This document shows positions 8,686-17,002 of a stretch of DNA of 64,000 nt, one piece after another. Both the position numbers and the translations under genes were made by a program. The notes below the pieces were generated by a model, which worked only from the letters and a program-made list of their open reading frames with translations, ran no database searches and was not told the origin of the DNA. The first letter of the stretch is position 1. Each line of letters starts with the position of its first letter. This stretch comes from Petrocella sp. FN5 (lineage in GTDB: Bacteria > Bacillota > Clostridia > Lachnospirales > Vallitaleaceae): the NCBI RefSeq assembly GCF_029210395.1, contig NZ_JARGDP010000003.1:43088-107087 (forward strand). The letters are read 5' to 3'.

Positions 8686-9207
8686 TTAGAACTTAGGACT
8701 ATACCCTGCATTGACTTTAAGTCGAATCTCCATTGGCGGTAAATGCTCCCATCCAAAGGATAAAGGTACAAGAAGTGTCACCCAGGCTTCTGCTTCAAAT
8801 CCGTTGTTACTATCACTGGTTGCAAAAGGTGCATTATTAATCTGAATATCCAAATCATACAAGCGATATTCCAAATACCCACCTGAATATTTATTGCCAC
8901 CAATCAGTCCCAGTTTATCACTTAATTTCATGAGCACTGCACCTGAATCAACTCGCTCGTCCCATCTATCCATCTCATCTAGCTGATAACCACCAGAATA
9001 GCCTTCTCTTAAACCATTGTAGACTTCATCATAGTTTTCAGTCGCTACAGCAATAACAGAGGATTGCAGGGCATCTCTGACACCACTTGCTATGATTTGT
9101 AATCTTAAGTATTCGCTTGCAACTGTAAAGAGAAGTATCAGACATAAAATAATGACAATGGCAAAGATCGCTGCACTGCCTTGTTTATCTTTTATGATTT
9201 TTATCAC
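8686..9207 (-). CDS. TadE/TadG-like pseudopilin
   Basis: A 173-residue protein with a charged N-terminus (MIKIIKDKQGSAAIFAI) and a hydrophobic helix at residues 12-32, the layout of TadE/TadG minor pilins in which the membrane helix packs into the fibre base. The remainder looks like an extracellular beta-rich domain ending in VNAGYSPKF. The gene overlaps the preceding TadE-like gene by 4 bp, so the two are translationally coupled. It is the last gene of the Tad block before the PadR unit. Family assignment rests on the N-terminal pattern and on context. Confidence 0.72.
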   Translation of the reverse strand: MIKIIKDKQGSAAIFAIVIILCLILLFTVASEYLRLQIIASGVRDALQSSVIAVATENYDEVYNGLREGYSGGYQLDEMDRWDERVDSGAVLMKLSDKLGLIGGNKYSGGYLEYRLYDLDIQINNAPFATSDSNNGFEAEAWVTLLVPLSFGWEHLPPMEIRLKVNAGYSPKF

Positions 9208-9596
9208 TTGTGATATACCTCCGATCTACCTGTTGCCTTAGCGGTCAGGGTTATCGGAAAAGACCCAAATTCAAAAAAGCCAATATCTACAGGTAAAGTT
9301 AAGACAAGGCTAAACTCTTCATTGAGATCAATACTCCCTGATGTAGACCAATTTACTGCTGGATCAATCCCTAGACTTGCCCTGAGTTCATTTTTTTTAG
9401 CCGTGGTTTCTGAACCAATGCGCCCTTCAATCTCTGCCACTCTTGCAAGCTCATTAGCAAATGTGTTTAAATCGCTCTTTACTACAAAAACAGGATAGAC
9501 CTTAACTGCCATAGCAATGACCATCATAGCTATAAGGACAACCACCACAACATCAATATACCCTTCTCCCCGTTTTGATTTTAAAATTTCTATCAT
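9204..9596 (-). CDS. TadE-like pseudopilin (DUF4320-like)
   Basis: A 130-residue protein starting MIEILKSKRGEGYIDVVVVV with a membrane helix at residues 12-32, followed by KSDLNTFANELARVAEIEG and a beta-rich tail. The short charged leader, a Gly-Glu before the helix and the position after TadC are typical of TadE-like minor pilins; similar ICE proteins are named DUF4320, as far as I recall. It overlaps the next gene by 4 bp. It would be processed or assembled with the prepilin peptidase encoded in the same cluster; processing is inference. Confidence 0.7.
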   Translation of the reverse strand: MIEILKSKRGEGYIDVVVVVLIAMMVIAMAVKVYPVFVVKSDLNTFANELARVAEIEGRIGSETTAKKNELRASLGIDPAVNWSTSGSIDLNEEFSLVLTLPVDIGFFEFGSFPITLTAKATGRSEVYHK

Positions 9597-9611
9597 CTAC
9601 ATCACCTCTTT

Positions 9612-10484
9612 CTAAAATAGTTTCCCAAGGGTTTCAATAATCTCAACAAACATAACCGATAGATACATCATCAAAAAGCAAAAGAGCATGGCAAATGAAT
9701 ATTTTCTTATCTTTGCCGGCCTTTTCATGGCGATTGTCTTTAATCGCTGTAGCTCTAGCTGTTTCAAATCATGGGATAGCATTTGAAAATAAACAACGCC
9801 ATCATCCCCTCTAAGTACACCAATAAGCCCACGAATCATTTCAGACAGCGATGGGCTGTTGAGCCTTGCTTCCATTCTTGTAAGGGCTGATTCATAGCTG
9901 CCTGATTTCATATCTGCCACGGTAATCTCTAGCTCATTTTTAAAACTCTTGCCTGCATTTTGCTTATAGGTTTCTAGGATATTCAGCACATTTCGATTGG
10001 CTTTTAATTCCTGGGACAAGGTTGAAACAAAACGTGGCAATTCAAACTCAATATCTTCCCTTCTTTTTCTGACCGCTTCATCAGCACTTCGGATTTCTTT
10101 GAAATAAACTGCTACTGCTAAAAACAATACGACCGGAAATACCATGGGGAAAATGAATAAAGCAGGGATTATAAAAAGTAACATCATCCCTGCCTTTAGC
10201 CAAGCTCTTGCAACAAAGGTTTCTGGTGAGAGCTTTATATTTGCTGATTTTAAAGTCGCTGTAAGTCTTCGTCTGCTGTAATCTGTCATATGGACTACTT
10301 TAGATAATCTAATCGCCCATTCATTGATTAACACTTCAAGATTCTTTGATTTTTTTCTTTCCCTTTTATCTATGACATGAACCGCTTTAACAGCTCGTCC
10401 TGAAGGCAATTTTAATAGGTCCTTCAAGATTAGATACACACCTAAAGAAAAGGATATCGAAAATAAAAGTAAAATTTGTACCAT
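9612..10484 (-). CDS. tadC: TadC-like inner-membrane platform protein
   Basis: A 290-residue protein of the GspF/TadC fold: an N-terminal span (residues 3-20), a cytoplasmic domain, paired spans at about 90-125, a cytoplasmic helical domain with FELPRFVSTLSQELKANRN and EMIRGLIGVLRGDDG, and a C-terminal span (FAMLFCFLMMYLSVMFVEII). TadB and TadC together form the platform on which the CpaF ATPase acts to polymerise Flp/Tad pilins. It follows the TadB-like gene by 15 bp in the same operon. Confidence 0.82.
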   Translation of the reverse strand: MVQILLLFSISFSLGVYLILKDLLKLPSGRAVKAVHVIDKRERKKSKNLEVLINEWAIRLSKVVHMTDYSRRRLTATLKSANIKLSPETFVARAWLKAGMMLLFIIPALFIFPMVFPVVLFLAVAVYFKEIRSADEAVRKRREDIEFELPRFVSTLSQELKANRNVLNILETYKQNAGKSFKNELEITVADMKSGSYESALTRMEARLNSPSLSEMIRGLIGVLRGDDGVVYFQMLSHDLKQLELQRLKTIAMKRPAKIRKYSFAMLFCFLMMYLSVMFVEIIETLGKLF

Positions 10485-10498
10485 CTAATCACCCCTTT

Positions 10499-11428
10499 CT
10501 ACCTCTTGTATTCCACAGGCTTAGATAATTTAACTACGGCTGCCAGTGAAATAAATATGACGATACCACAGACTGCCAGCACAAATTTACCGATGCCTGT
10601 AAACATCAAGGTATGGTACCAATCTTTGTTGAGCATATACATGAGTGGTATGTTGCCGATTAATAATATGGCCATGGTCACAAATTCTTTAATAGGTTCA
10701 TATAGAAGATAATCAAGTTCTGCTGAGACCATTCTCATATCTGATAATTTAGATACAATGGGTGTCAGGGTACTTTTAAGATTTTTATCTTCTTGGCAAT
10801 CAATGAGCGCATCCACCCATTCATGAAATACGGAGCTTTCTATTTTAGGTTTTAAACTTTCCAGTGCCATTTTTGTATTGGCATTTATAAGCTTCGTCTG
10901 TGTTAAAAAAGCATGAAACACATGCTGGACTGGTGGATTGATATAGTTGACGTTTTCTTCTATAGCCATGATAATACTCTCACTTCTTAAATAAGATGTT
11001 GTAATGATTGATATGGCTGTTTCCAGTTCACTGTTTAGTCCTTTTTTCCATTTTGTCGCTGTAAACTGGACGTACCAAAAAGGAAGTAATGAAAAACCAA
11101 TGGTTAGTACTGGTACAAGGAACATATTATTTAGTGTAATGGCCCAAAAAAAGCCGATGGTCATAAACACTAAAGATAGTATGACGATCAGCATAAATAG
11201 ATTCTCTTTATTGGTCATTTTTAGTACGTGTTTGGTTTCATCAATAAGCTTTTTCAATCCTTTTTTCTTTTTCTTACTGGTTAATGCTTTAATTCTTTCA
11301 TTTAATGCCTGTTCCTTTTTAGCACTCTTTCTTAAAATGTCTGTTGCCATGTCAAAGGGGGAAAGTTCAAAGGTAATAAATAGACCACTCATCATGGCAA
11401 TAAATGCGATAAACAATAAACTACTCAT
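10499..11428 (-). CDS. tadB: TadB-like inner-membrane platform protein
   Basis: A 309-residue membrane protein with spans near residues 3-20, 88-125 and 245-295, and a cytoplasmic helical domain in between (LETAISIITTSYLRSESI, VFHEWVDALIDCQED). The topology and order directly after CpaF match TadB of Tad pilus systems. The ATG chosen has GGAGG eight bases upstream; a GTG three codons earlier is too close to it. The gene overlaps the cpaF stop by 8 bp, implying translational coupling. Confidence 0.8.
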   Translation of the reverse strand: MSSLLFIAFIAMMSGLFITFELSPFDMATDILRKSAKKEQALNERIKALTSKKKKKGLKKLIDETKHVLKMTNKENLFMLIVILSLVFMTIGFFWAITLNNMFLVPVLTIGFSLLPFWYVQFTATKWKKGLNSELETAISIITTSYLRSESIIMAIEENVNYINPPVQHVFHAFLTQTKLINANTKMALESLKPKIESSVFHEWVDALIDCQEDKNLKSTLTPIVSKLSDMRMVSAELDYLLYEPIKEFVTMAILLIGNIPLMYMLNKDWYHTLMFTGIGKFVLAVCGIVIFISLAAVVKLSKPVEYKR

Positions 11429-12764
11429 GGTCTCCACCTCCTTTAAACCCTTCTAAAAGGCTACTTGGCATACCATTTTCCAGAAGTCTTTTCTCTAAAG
11501 ATAATGATATGTCATTGATCTTTTCATATTTTCCAATGATCTTAAGTTTCCCATCTACAACAGCATTGTCTATAACATTGAATTTATATAATGTCCTGAT
11601 TGCTCTTGTTCCATCTTCTTTGATCTCACATTCGGTAATTTCCATGATATGCCTTGAGTTGTCTTCTAGCTTTTTTGAAAAAGCAACAATGGGAAAGGCT
11701 TCCGTTACCAGATTATAAAGGGTTCTTTCATCCATATCATAGCGCTGTTTACACAGGGTTACCATTCGATAATAGGTGGCAATACAAGAGCTGGCATGAA
11801 TGGTGGTTGTCACACCATGGCCAGTCCTTGCAGATTCCTGTGCGAAAAAAGCTTCTTCCGATTTCATCTCAGCTACACAGATATAATCTGGGTTCACTGT
11901 AAGTCCTGTTTCAAGGAGTTTTACCATGGTAATATTTTGTTTTGGATCATCGCTATGTCGTGTTACGGTGTGGATAACATTATTGATAACTTTACCTTTT
12001 TCATTTTTCTTGACTAGATTAAATTCTCTTGTCCCGTTTTCAATAGTATAGAGTCTCTTGTTATCCGGTAGTGTAGAAAGAATCCAACTCATGAGAGTGG
12101 TTTTACCGCTAGACGTTGCACCTGTTATACAAAGGCTTTCACCATATCGATGTGCCAATGACAGGAAGTCTAGCATTTCTTCACTTGCCGTATTCTGTCT
12201 GATAAAATCCTCTTTCACCAGTTTCTTTGGATTAACAATACGAATGGAAACCGCAACACCTATTGCGGGATCAATAACACCTTGTCCTAAAACTGTGATT
12301 CTAATACGTTCAGATAGATGACCCACGACAATAGGCTGTGACTGGTCAAGAATCATACCGCTTTTATGAAGCAGTCTTCGGATGACATCAATGGCATGGC
12401 TTGGTGAATTAAAGGTTTCTTTTATCGGTAAAATTTCGCCATTTGAATAAGTGACCTTAATATCATTCCATCCGTTAATATTGATTTCTTCTATGTCACT
12501 ACGAAAAATATACTTGGTTAGAAATGAATACTCTGCCATTTCTGAGTATAGGGTTTCTACCAACTCATCTAGGTTCATATCTTCAACCGCTAAGGAATAG
12601 TCCATCAGATACTTGGTGATGTAGGACTTCATCTGATCTTTTTGATTTTCGCTGTCATGGGATATTAAAATTGCATATTTTCCTGATATATATTCCTGCA
12701 CTTCGTGAAGGATATCAGAAAATTCCCGGATATTCTTTGCTGAATCTAAAAACACACCACTCAT
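11421..12764 (-). CDS. cpaF: CpaF/TadA-type secretion ATPase
   Basis: A 447-residue hexameric ATPase of the VirB11/TadA family that drives pilin assembly. Visible motifs: an N-terminal domain with INGWNDIKVTYSNGEILPI, the Walker A GATSSGKTTLMSWIL at about residue 216, an Asp box-like LYTIENGTREFNL, the Walker B-type PDYICVAEMKSEEAF and the His box TGHGVTTTIHASS. In T4SS the equivalent is VirB11, so in this ICE it may serve the pilus, DNA transfer or both. It lies between the CpaE-like ATPase (abutting by one base) and TadB. Confidence 0.92.
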   Translation of the reverse strand: MSGVFLDSAKNIREFSDILHEVQEYISGKYAILISHDSENQKDQMKSYITKYLMDYSLAVEDMNLDELVETLYSEMAEYSFLTKYIFRSDIEEININGWNDIKVTYSNGEILPIKETFNSPSHAIDVIRRLLHKSGMILDQSQPIVVGHLSERIRITVLGQGVIDPAIGVAVSIRIVNPKKLVKEDFIRQNTASEEMLDFLSLAHRYGESLCITGATSSGKTTLMSWILSTLPDNKRLYTIENGTREFNLVKKNEKGKVINNVIHTVTRHSDDPKQNITMVKLLETGLTVNPDYICVAEMKSEEAFFAQESARTGHGVTTTIHASSCIATYYRMVTLCKQRYDMDERTLYNLVTEAFPIVAFSKKLEDNSRHIMEITECEIKEDGTRAIRTLYKFNVIDNAVVDGKLKIIGKYEKINDISLSLEKRLLENGMPSSLLEGFKGGGDHE

Positions 12765-13589
12765 CTACGCATCACTCCCTTTTTTGAGAAAAGCAATTTT
12801 AAGTTTCTTTTCCTTCTTCTTTTCTTTTTTCTCATGATCATCTTCACCAAAGAACAATATATCCATAAGGCTTTGAAGTTGCTTATTATATCCCTCGCTC
12901 TTTTTATCTGTTAATGTTTCAAAGAGCCTTGCTTCAAGTACTTGTCGCTCAAGTTCCTCACTATAATCCAGTTCATTCTGAATGCCCCCAAATCGATTAC
13001 CAACAATATCTTTAGGCATTTCTGCTTTCACATTGGATAGTACCTTAATCTGATTTGACACATTGTATTTTCTCTCTCCCAATAAAGGTAACGAAGCGTC
13101 ATAGAAACTAATGGCCTTTAAGTCTGGTGATATTAAACGAATGACTTGATCTGATAATTCAAGTGCACCTCTTGACAATAGATCATGGTGAAACTGACTG
13201 CTGCAATCCACAATAATGTGATCTGCAAGATGCTTTAACAGAATGAAAAAATCAAGGATTCTCTCTTTCCCGTAATCTGCATACGTTCGAATATTTTCTC
13301 CATGAAGATAGCTTAAAACACTTAAGTTCTTAGTATTAGGGACTGGAATGCACTTTTTCAAAATACTTTCTTGAGAAATCTGAATCGAAGACAACAATGC
13401 TCCCAATGACTGATCCTTTGTCTCTGTGAATGGAAGCACGGTATGAATAGCCGGTGCAAATGGGTCTGCCATGACCAATATGACACTTTTATTTTTTTTA
13501 ATCAGTTCATTTGCAATCTTAATGCTCAAAGTGGTTTTCCCACTATTGGGATTGCCCCATATGGCAATAATTTTATTGTTCTTCATCAT
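12765..13589 (-). CDS. CpaE/ParA-like P-loop ATPase of the Tad cluster
   Basis: A 274-residue ATPase with Walker A WGNPNSGKTTLSIKIANEL at residue 10 and a Walker B-like HIIVDCSSQF near residue 120. The C-terminus is very basic (KKEKKKEKKLKIAFLKK). Unlike most ParA proteins the P-loop lacks the signature lysine at its start, as is common in CpaE/TadZ-like localisers. It overlaps the 3' end of the CpaB-like gene and abuts cpaF, which fits CpaE of Tad loci. Start chosen at ATG with GGAGG six bases upstream. Confidence 0.78.
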   Translation of the reverse strand: MMKNNKIIAIWGNPNSGKTTLSIKIANELIKKNKSVILVMADPFAPAIHTVLPFTETKDQSLGALLSSIQISQESILKKCIPVPNTKNLSVLSYLHGENIRTYADYGKERILDFFILLKHLADHIIVDCSSQFHHDLLSRGALELSDQVIRLISPDLKAISFYDASLPLLGERKYNVSNQIKVLSNVKAEMPKDIVGNRFGGIQNELDYSEELERQVLEARLFETLTDKKSEGYNKQLQSLMDILFFGEDDHEKKEKKKEKKLKIAFLKKGSDA

Positions 13590-14421
13590 CACTTACCTCC
13601 ACTTCTTCCTCAATTTCTTGACTATTTTCTTGTGTCTCATCTTGATTTATAGCATCCGTTTCATTTTTCTCAGCTTTTGCTTCATCTTCACTTTCAGACA
13701 AAATCAACTTCTGTTCGTCCAAGAACTTATCTGCATTTTCCTTTTCACCACGATACACAAAGACTATGTGAATTTTACCCTTAGCTTCCATCTCAGCAAG
13801 AAGTTTTGCCTGCTTATCACTTACCTTTAATGTCACTGTGGCTGGCAATTCTTTGTCTTTTTCTATTGCCTCTTGATCTATTTCATATTCATCTGTGTCA
13901 AGACCTGTTCCGGCTGTCACTGCGAGTACTTCTACATATTGAAGCTCCGCAGGACTTACTGTTTCTCTCATATCTCCAAAGTCAGAAACCATGACCGTAA
14001 CAATATCTCCCGGTTCTAATTTTCCAGACATGCCAGCAGCGAAGCTTTTAATACTGACAGATATAGCTCGTTCACTACCATCAAAGTCTGTTAAATACTC
14101 ATAATTTGCAAGGGGTTTACTTGAAATCTTAGAATTCAAAATATAATCACCTGCGTGAAGTTCTGTTAAGGCATAATTACCAACGATGTTTTCTTCCTGA
14201 CGTAAAACTGTATCCGGCAAATTATATCCACCAATTTCAACTGTTTCTATCATTTTTGACGTTATCAGGTCACCCTTTTGAATATTCTCTGTTATTCTTG
14301 CAACCGATACTTTCTCAGAAATCACCTGATTGAATAAGGGGGTCAATCCAAAGCAAATAATAAGAGATAGCACGATACTGGCTATCCCTAGAACGGTCCT
14401 GTTTCTTAATATTTTTTTCAT
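13573..14421 (-). CDS. CpaB/RcpC-like pilus assembly protein (SAF domain)
   Basis: A 282-residue protein with an N-terminal membrane span (residues 8-28), then a SAF domain (residues 36-105: ARITENIQKGDLITSKMIE and ALTELHAGDYILNSKI) and an RcpC-like region (about 120-210, ERAISVSIKSFAAGMSGKL and PGDIVTVMVSDF). In Tad systems CpaB/RcpC links the platform to the outer layers. The last 60 residues are Glu-rich and low complexity. It follows the prepilin peptidase gene by 27 bp and overlaps the next gene. Confidence 0.82.
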   Translation of the reverse strand: MKKILRNRTVLGIASIVLSLIICFGLTPLFNQVISEKVSVARITENIQKGDLITSKMIETVEIGGYNLPDTVLRQEENIVGNYALTELHAGDYILNSKISSKPLANYEYLTDFDGSERAISVSIKSFAAGMSGKLEPGDIVTVMVSDFGDMRETVSPAELQYVEVLAVTAGTGLDTDEYEIDQEAIEKDKELPATVTLKVSDKQAKLLAEMEAKGKIHIVFVYRGEKENADKFLDEQKLILSESEDEAKAEKNETDAINQDETQENSQEIEEEVEVSDDEEQ

Positions 14422-14448
14422 TGCTTGTATTCCTCCTGATCTTTTCTT

Positions 14449-14862
14449 TTATTTAATTACAAAATAGGCTATTATACAGCCTGCTCCTAGATGTGGGCCA
14501 AGTGGTATATTTTTAGTCACCTTTTTATTTCCAATCACGCTATAAGCGAAATGAATGATAAGCGCAAGCATTAGCCCCAAAACACTAGCCACATATCCAA
14601 CTTGTAAGCCTAAGTAAAAGCCACAAGCACCCATGAGCTTAATATCACCACCACCTATGCTGTTTTCTTTAAGAAGTGCCATAATAAAATAAGGCAATGG
14701 AACAAGGATCAACCCTAATACTGCTGATACGGGTTCCATATCAATCAATCCAATAAGAATAATTAGCATAGGTATATGATCCGGTATTGTTCTTGTCCTA
14801 AGATCAATCATGGAAGCATAAGTTAATAGCATGATGAAGGTTAGCATTTGAAAAACTCCCAT
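14449..14862 (-). CDS. A24-family prepilin peptidase
   Basis: A 137-residue membrane aspartic protease of the short (CpaA/TadV-like) type. Two active-site aspartates are visible: one in MIDLRTRTIPDH near residue 19 and one in GGGDIKLMGACGF near residue 70, the diagnostic GxGD motif. Four or five spans fill the rest. It would cleave leader peptides of the pilin-like proteins of this element. The start is supported by GGAGG five bases upstream, inside the end of the previous gene, whose stop it nearly touches. Confidence 0.9.
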   Translation of the reverse strand: MGVFQMLTFIMLLTYASMIDLRTRTIPDHIPMLIILIGLIDMEPVSAVLGLILVPLPYFIMALLKENSIGGGDIKLMGACGFYLGLQVGYVASVLGLMLALIIHFAYSVIGNKKVTKNIPLGPHLGAGCIIAYFVIK

Positions 14863-14864
14863 AG

Positions 14865-15188
14865 CTACCTCCATTCATCTTGATATTTGTAAGGATAATA
14901 TTTTTGTGAATTGGCAAAGCGAACCATAAAGCCCACCTGATCCACTACCGAAATATTAGTATGGTCTTTTGTCAACATCATGACACTGCCTGCAATTGCC
15001 ACAAGAATGGTGACAATGCTCACCACCATATTCTTAAAAATCAGGTAATACATAATATCAAGAATGCCAACGACTATGGTCACCATAATGGTTTTAAATA
15101 ATTCTTCTTTACCGAACCCATCAAAAATCTCAACCCTTGTTTTCAATCCTTGGGGAATATACAAGGGATTCTTTTTTCTTTCTTCCAT
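14865..15188 (-). CDS. PrgI/VirB3-like membrane protein
   Basis: A 107-residue protein with a cytoplasmic N-terminus (ERKKNPLYIPQGLKTRVE), two close membrane spans (residues 28-70) and a tail with SVVDQVGFMVRFANSQKYY. Such small two-span proteins (PrgI or VirB3-like) normally precede VirB4 and anchor the motor; here it is separated from VirB4 by the Tad block. The internal ATG is chosen because GGAGG lies five bases upstream of it. Confidence 0.6.
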   Translation of the reverse strand: MEERKKNPLYIPQGLKTRVEIFDGFGKEELFKTIMVTIVVGILDIMYYLIFKNMVVSIVTILVAIAGSVMMLTKDHTNISVVDQVGFMVRFANSQKYYPYKYQDEWR

Positions 15189-15199
15189 ACGCACCTCCA

Positions 15200-15409
15200 T
15201 CACATGTAATAACTCATGACTAAATCTTTAATCTGCCATATGCTTTCTGCTAAGATATAAAAGATTACTGTATTTTTCATTCTTTTCTTATAGCTGCTAC
15301 TTTGTTCTTCATCAATTCCTATATGAATAAAGCAGTGAACGACTCTTAAAACTGCTCCTACACGAATTAAAAGGATGAAGGCATCAGCCATTTCTTTTAA
15401 TAGATCCAC
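15200..15409 (-). CDS. Small membrane protein of the conjugation operon
   Basis: A 69-residue frame starting at GTG, with two hydrophobic stretches (MADAFILLIRVGAVLRVVHC and TVIFYILAESIWQI) flanking a charged loop (DEEQSSSYKKRMKN). It fits between the VirB6-like and PrgI-like genes with normal spacing. No family is recognised. An ATG six codons later is an alternative start with a weaker ribosome binding site. Confidence 0.6.
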   Translation of the reverse strand: MDLLKEMADAFILLIRVGAVLRVVHCFIHIGIDEEQSSSYKKRMKNTVIFYILAESIWQIKDLVMSYYM

Positions 15410-15424
15410 TGCCTCACCATCCTT

Positions 15425-16264
15425 CTATTTTTTAAATACCGCTTTTCCCATTTGATAGATTCGAGCAGTTGAGTAAACCCTATTCATCATGCCACCGCCA
15501 TCATTTCCACTTGAAACAATCAAGAATTCCTGCAAGAACTTTGGTGTCCTTAAGGCTAATAAAAGAGCTGCTAGCCCCCAAAACACATGAGCATTGAGCA
15601 TTAATGAAACGCCCAGTTTCGCTAGTACAATCTGCACCAGAACAGCTGTTGTACTTTGAAAGAACTTTTGTATATAGGTTCTAAAGACTCCATTGTCTTG
15701 ATCCATTAAACCCACACAAGCTAAAGGTAAACCTATTCTAAGAATTAGAATTTCAAGTCCTCTTGTGAGAAACTGTATATACAGCATAAAGAAGCAGATA
15801 AAAAAGATGATGGACACAATACCCGTGAAAATGCCTGCGCTCGTAATACCGGTAATAATGGTACTGAAGTCCGTTGCCATATCATTAGAGACCGTGGTAA
15901 TTAGTTCATTGCTTAAGTCTTCAACAATTTCTGCCAACCAGCCATATAGTGTTGGAAAACTAATGGCGATGGCAAGTGACTTGAAAAACCCTGTAAGGAG
16001 CATAATAGGTTCAACCTCTGCATCACCTTCTGTCCATAAAATGTATCTCTCAAAACCTTTCTTTAAAAATTTTAAGACAATAAGAGAAACACCAAATGAA
16101 AAGAAAATATCAAATATGCCACTTATACCACTGGTTCCAAGAAGTGTATCCATATAGTCTTCTGCATGAAGGGCAATGGGAACAAGGCCATCTAAGAGTG
16201 TATTTACATATGCCAAACAGCCAGTTAATATGGCTCCGATTAATAGCATAATGACGTATTCCAT
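15425..16264 (-). CDS. TrbL/VirB6-like polytopic channel protein
   Basis: A 279-residue membrane protein with about six spans: residues 3-25, 45-65, 85-105, 140-165, 175-190 and 220-245. Between them are ILWTEGDAEVEPIMLL and a conserved-looking LEILILRIGLPLACVGLMD, a pattern of TrbL/VirB6 proteins that form part of the T4SS translocation pore. The C-terminal tail is cytoplasmic (ARIYQMGKAVFKK). It follows the pilin-like genes and stem-loop, in the same operon as VirD4. Confidence 0.78.
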   Translation of the reverse strand: MEYVIMLLIGAILTGCLAYVNTLLDGLVPIALHAEDYMDTLLGTSGISGIFDIFFSFGVSLIVLKFLKKGFERYILWTEGDAEVEPIMLLTGFFKSLAIAISFPTLYGWLAEIVEDLSNELITTVSNDMATDFSTIITGITSAGIFTGIVSIIFFICFFMLYIQFLTRGLEILILRIGLPLACVGLMDQDNGVFRTYIQKFFQSTTAVLVQIVLAKLGVSLMLNAHVFWGLAALLLALRTPKFLQEFLIVSSGNDGGGMMNRVYSTARIYQMGKAVFKK

Positions 16265-16295
16265 TAATGTGCACCTCCTTCTCTGATAAAGTTTA

Positions 16296-16315
16296 CAGGG
16301 GCAAAAAAGCCCCTG
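16296..16315 (-). other. Stem-loop after a pilin-like gene
   Basis: CAGGGGC and GCCCCTG, separated by six A, form a perfect 7-bp GC-rich hairpin in the gap between the 81-residue pilin-like gene and the VirB6 gene. There is no long T-tract on the transcribed side, so mRNA stabilisation or partial termination is more likely than full termination. Confidence 0.6.
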
Positions 16316-16341
16316 CTACTTTCGACTTCACTTTGATGAGA

Positions 16342-16587
16342 TTAACGTACCGATACACTGCCAGTAAAATTAAACATGTCCTGGATACGTTGTCTCAAAG
16401 TAGGAAGAATCACATCACCGAAAAGAGCGTACAAACCCGCTAATAGCAATGCCCCGACAACAATTGAGATCAAAATTTTCACGGCCGAATCTACCATTCC
16501 TTCACCGCTATTTCCCGCAAGAACAGCTCTTCCTTTAACCATTACTTTTACCATTTCCATTTGTGCTTTGTTCATTAACTTTCTCAT
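16342..16587 (-). CDS. Small pilin-like membrane protein (81 aa)
   Basis: A short protein with a basic N-terminal region (MRKLMNKAQMEMVKVMVKGR), a Gly-Glu-Gly step (NSGEGMVDSAVKI) and one long hydrophobic helix (LISIVVGALLLAGLYALFG), ending TGSVSVR. The GEGM-VDSAVK pattern just before the helix resembles class III/Flp prepilin processing sites, which would suit the A24 peptidase of this element; I also recall such ICE proteins as DUF6133. It is flanked on both sides by hairpins, as often seen for abundant structural subunits. Pilin identity is inference. Confidence 0.65.
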   Translation of the reverse strand: MRKLMNKAQMEMVKVMVKGRAVLAGNSGEGMVDSAVKILISIVVGALLLAGLYALFGDVILPTLRQRIQDMFNFTGSVSVR

Positions 16588-16623
16588 TTCATTACCTCCA
16601 TAAGTTTAAATTTGTTTTTTATT

Positions 16624-16650
16624 TTTAATCGGGACTTTCCCATGATTAAA
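16624..16650 (-). other. Stem-loop overlapping the stop of the VirB2-like gene
   Basis: TTTAATC/GATTAAA plus an inner GGGA/TCCC form an extended hairpin covering the stop codon of the 118-residue pilin-like gene, followed on the transcribed strand by an A-rich run. It may stabilise the upstream message or reduce read-through. Confidence 0.55.
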
Positions 16651-17002
16651 CGTAGTAACCAATAATCAGATTAAGTGTTGCAGAAGCTAGAACTGCTCCT
16701 ATAACAGAAACAATTACCGTAACAATACGGTTGTTCCACTTTTTCTGATCGATTTCATCTGCTGCGCTTCTTCTAATAAAGAAATAAATAATCAGTAAAA
16801 CACCGACAATAGGCGCTAGAACCATCAGCCATGTTGTTACATCTTGAATCAATTTTTCAGTGCCTTTGACAATTTGACTGTCCTTAACCGTATCCGCCAT
16901 AACTGGAACCGTTGACATCGTCATTACGACCAGCGTTCCTAAGATCGTCTTTATAAGACTTCCTGCTTTCATTTTTAGTGGTTTAAGTTTCACCTTGTTC
17001 AC
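16646..17002 (-). CDS. VirB2/TrbC-like pilin candidate
   Basis: A 118-residue protein with a long signal peptide (IKTILGTLVVMTMSTVPVMA, cleavage after VMA) and two membrane helices (LMVLAPIVGVLLIIYFF and IVTVIVSVIGAVLASATL) separated by a short basic loop. This is the VirB2/TrbC pilin layout. The GTG start overlaps the virD4 3' end by 20 bp; an ATG ten codons later is an alternative. Its placement just after VirD4 is common in clostridial ICEs. Confidence 0.68.
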   Translation of the reverse strand: MNKVKLKPLKMKAGSLIKTILGTLVVMTMSTVPVMADTVKDSQIVKGTEKLIQDVTTWLMVLAPIVGVLLIIYFFIRRSAADEIDQKKWNNRIVTVIVSVIGAVLASATLNLIIGYYV

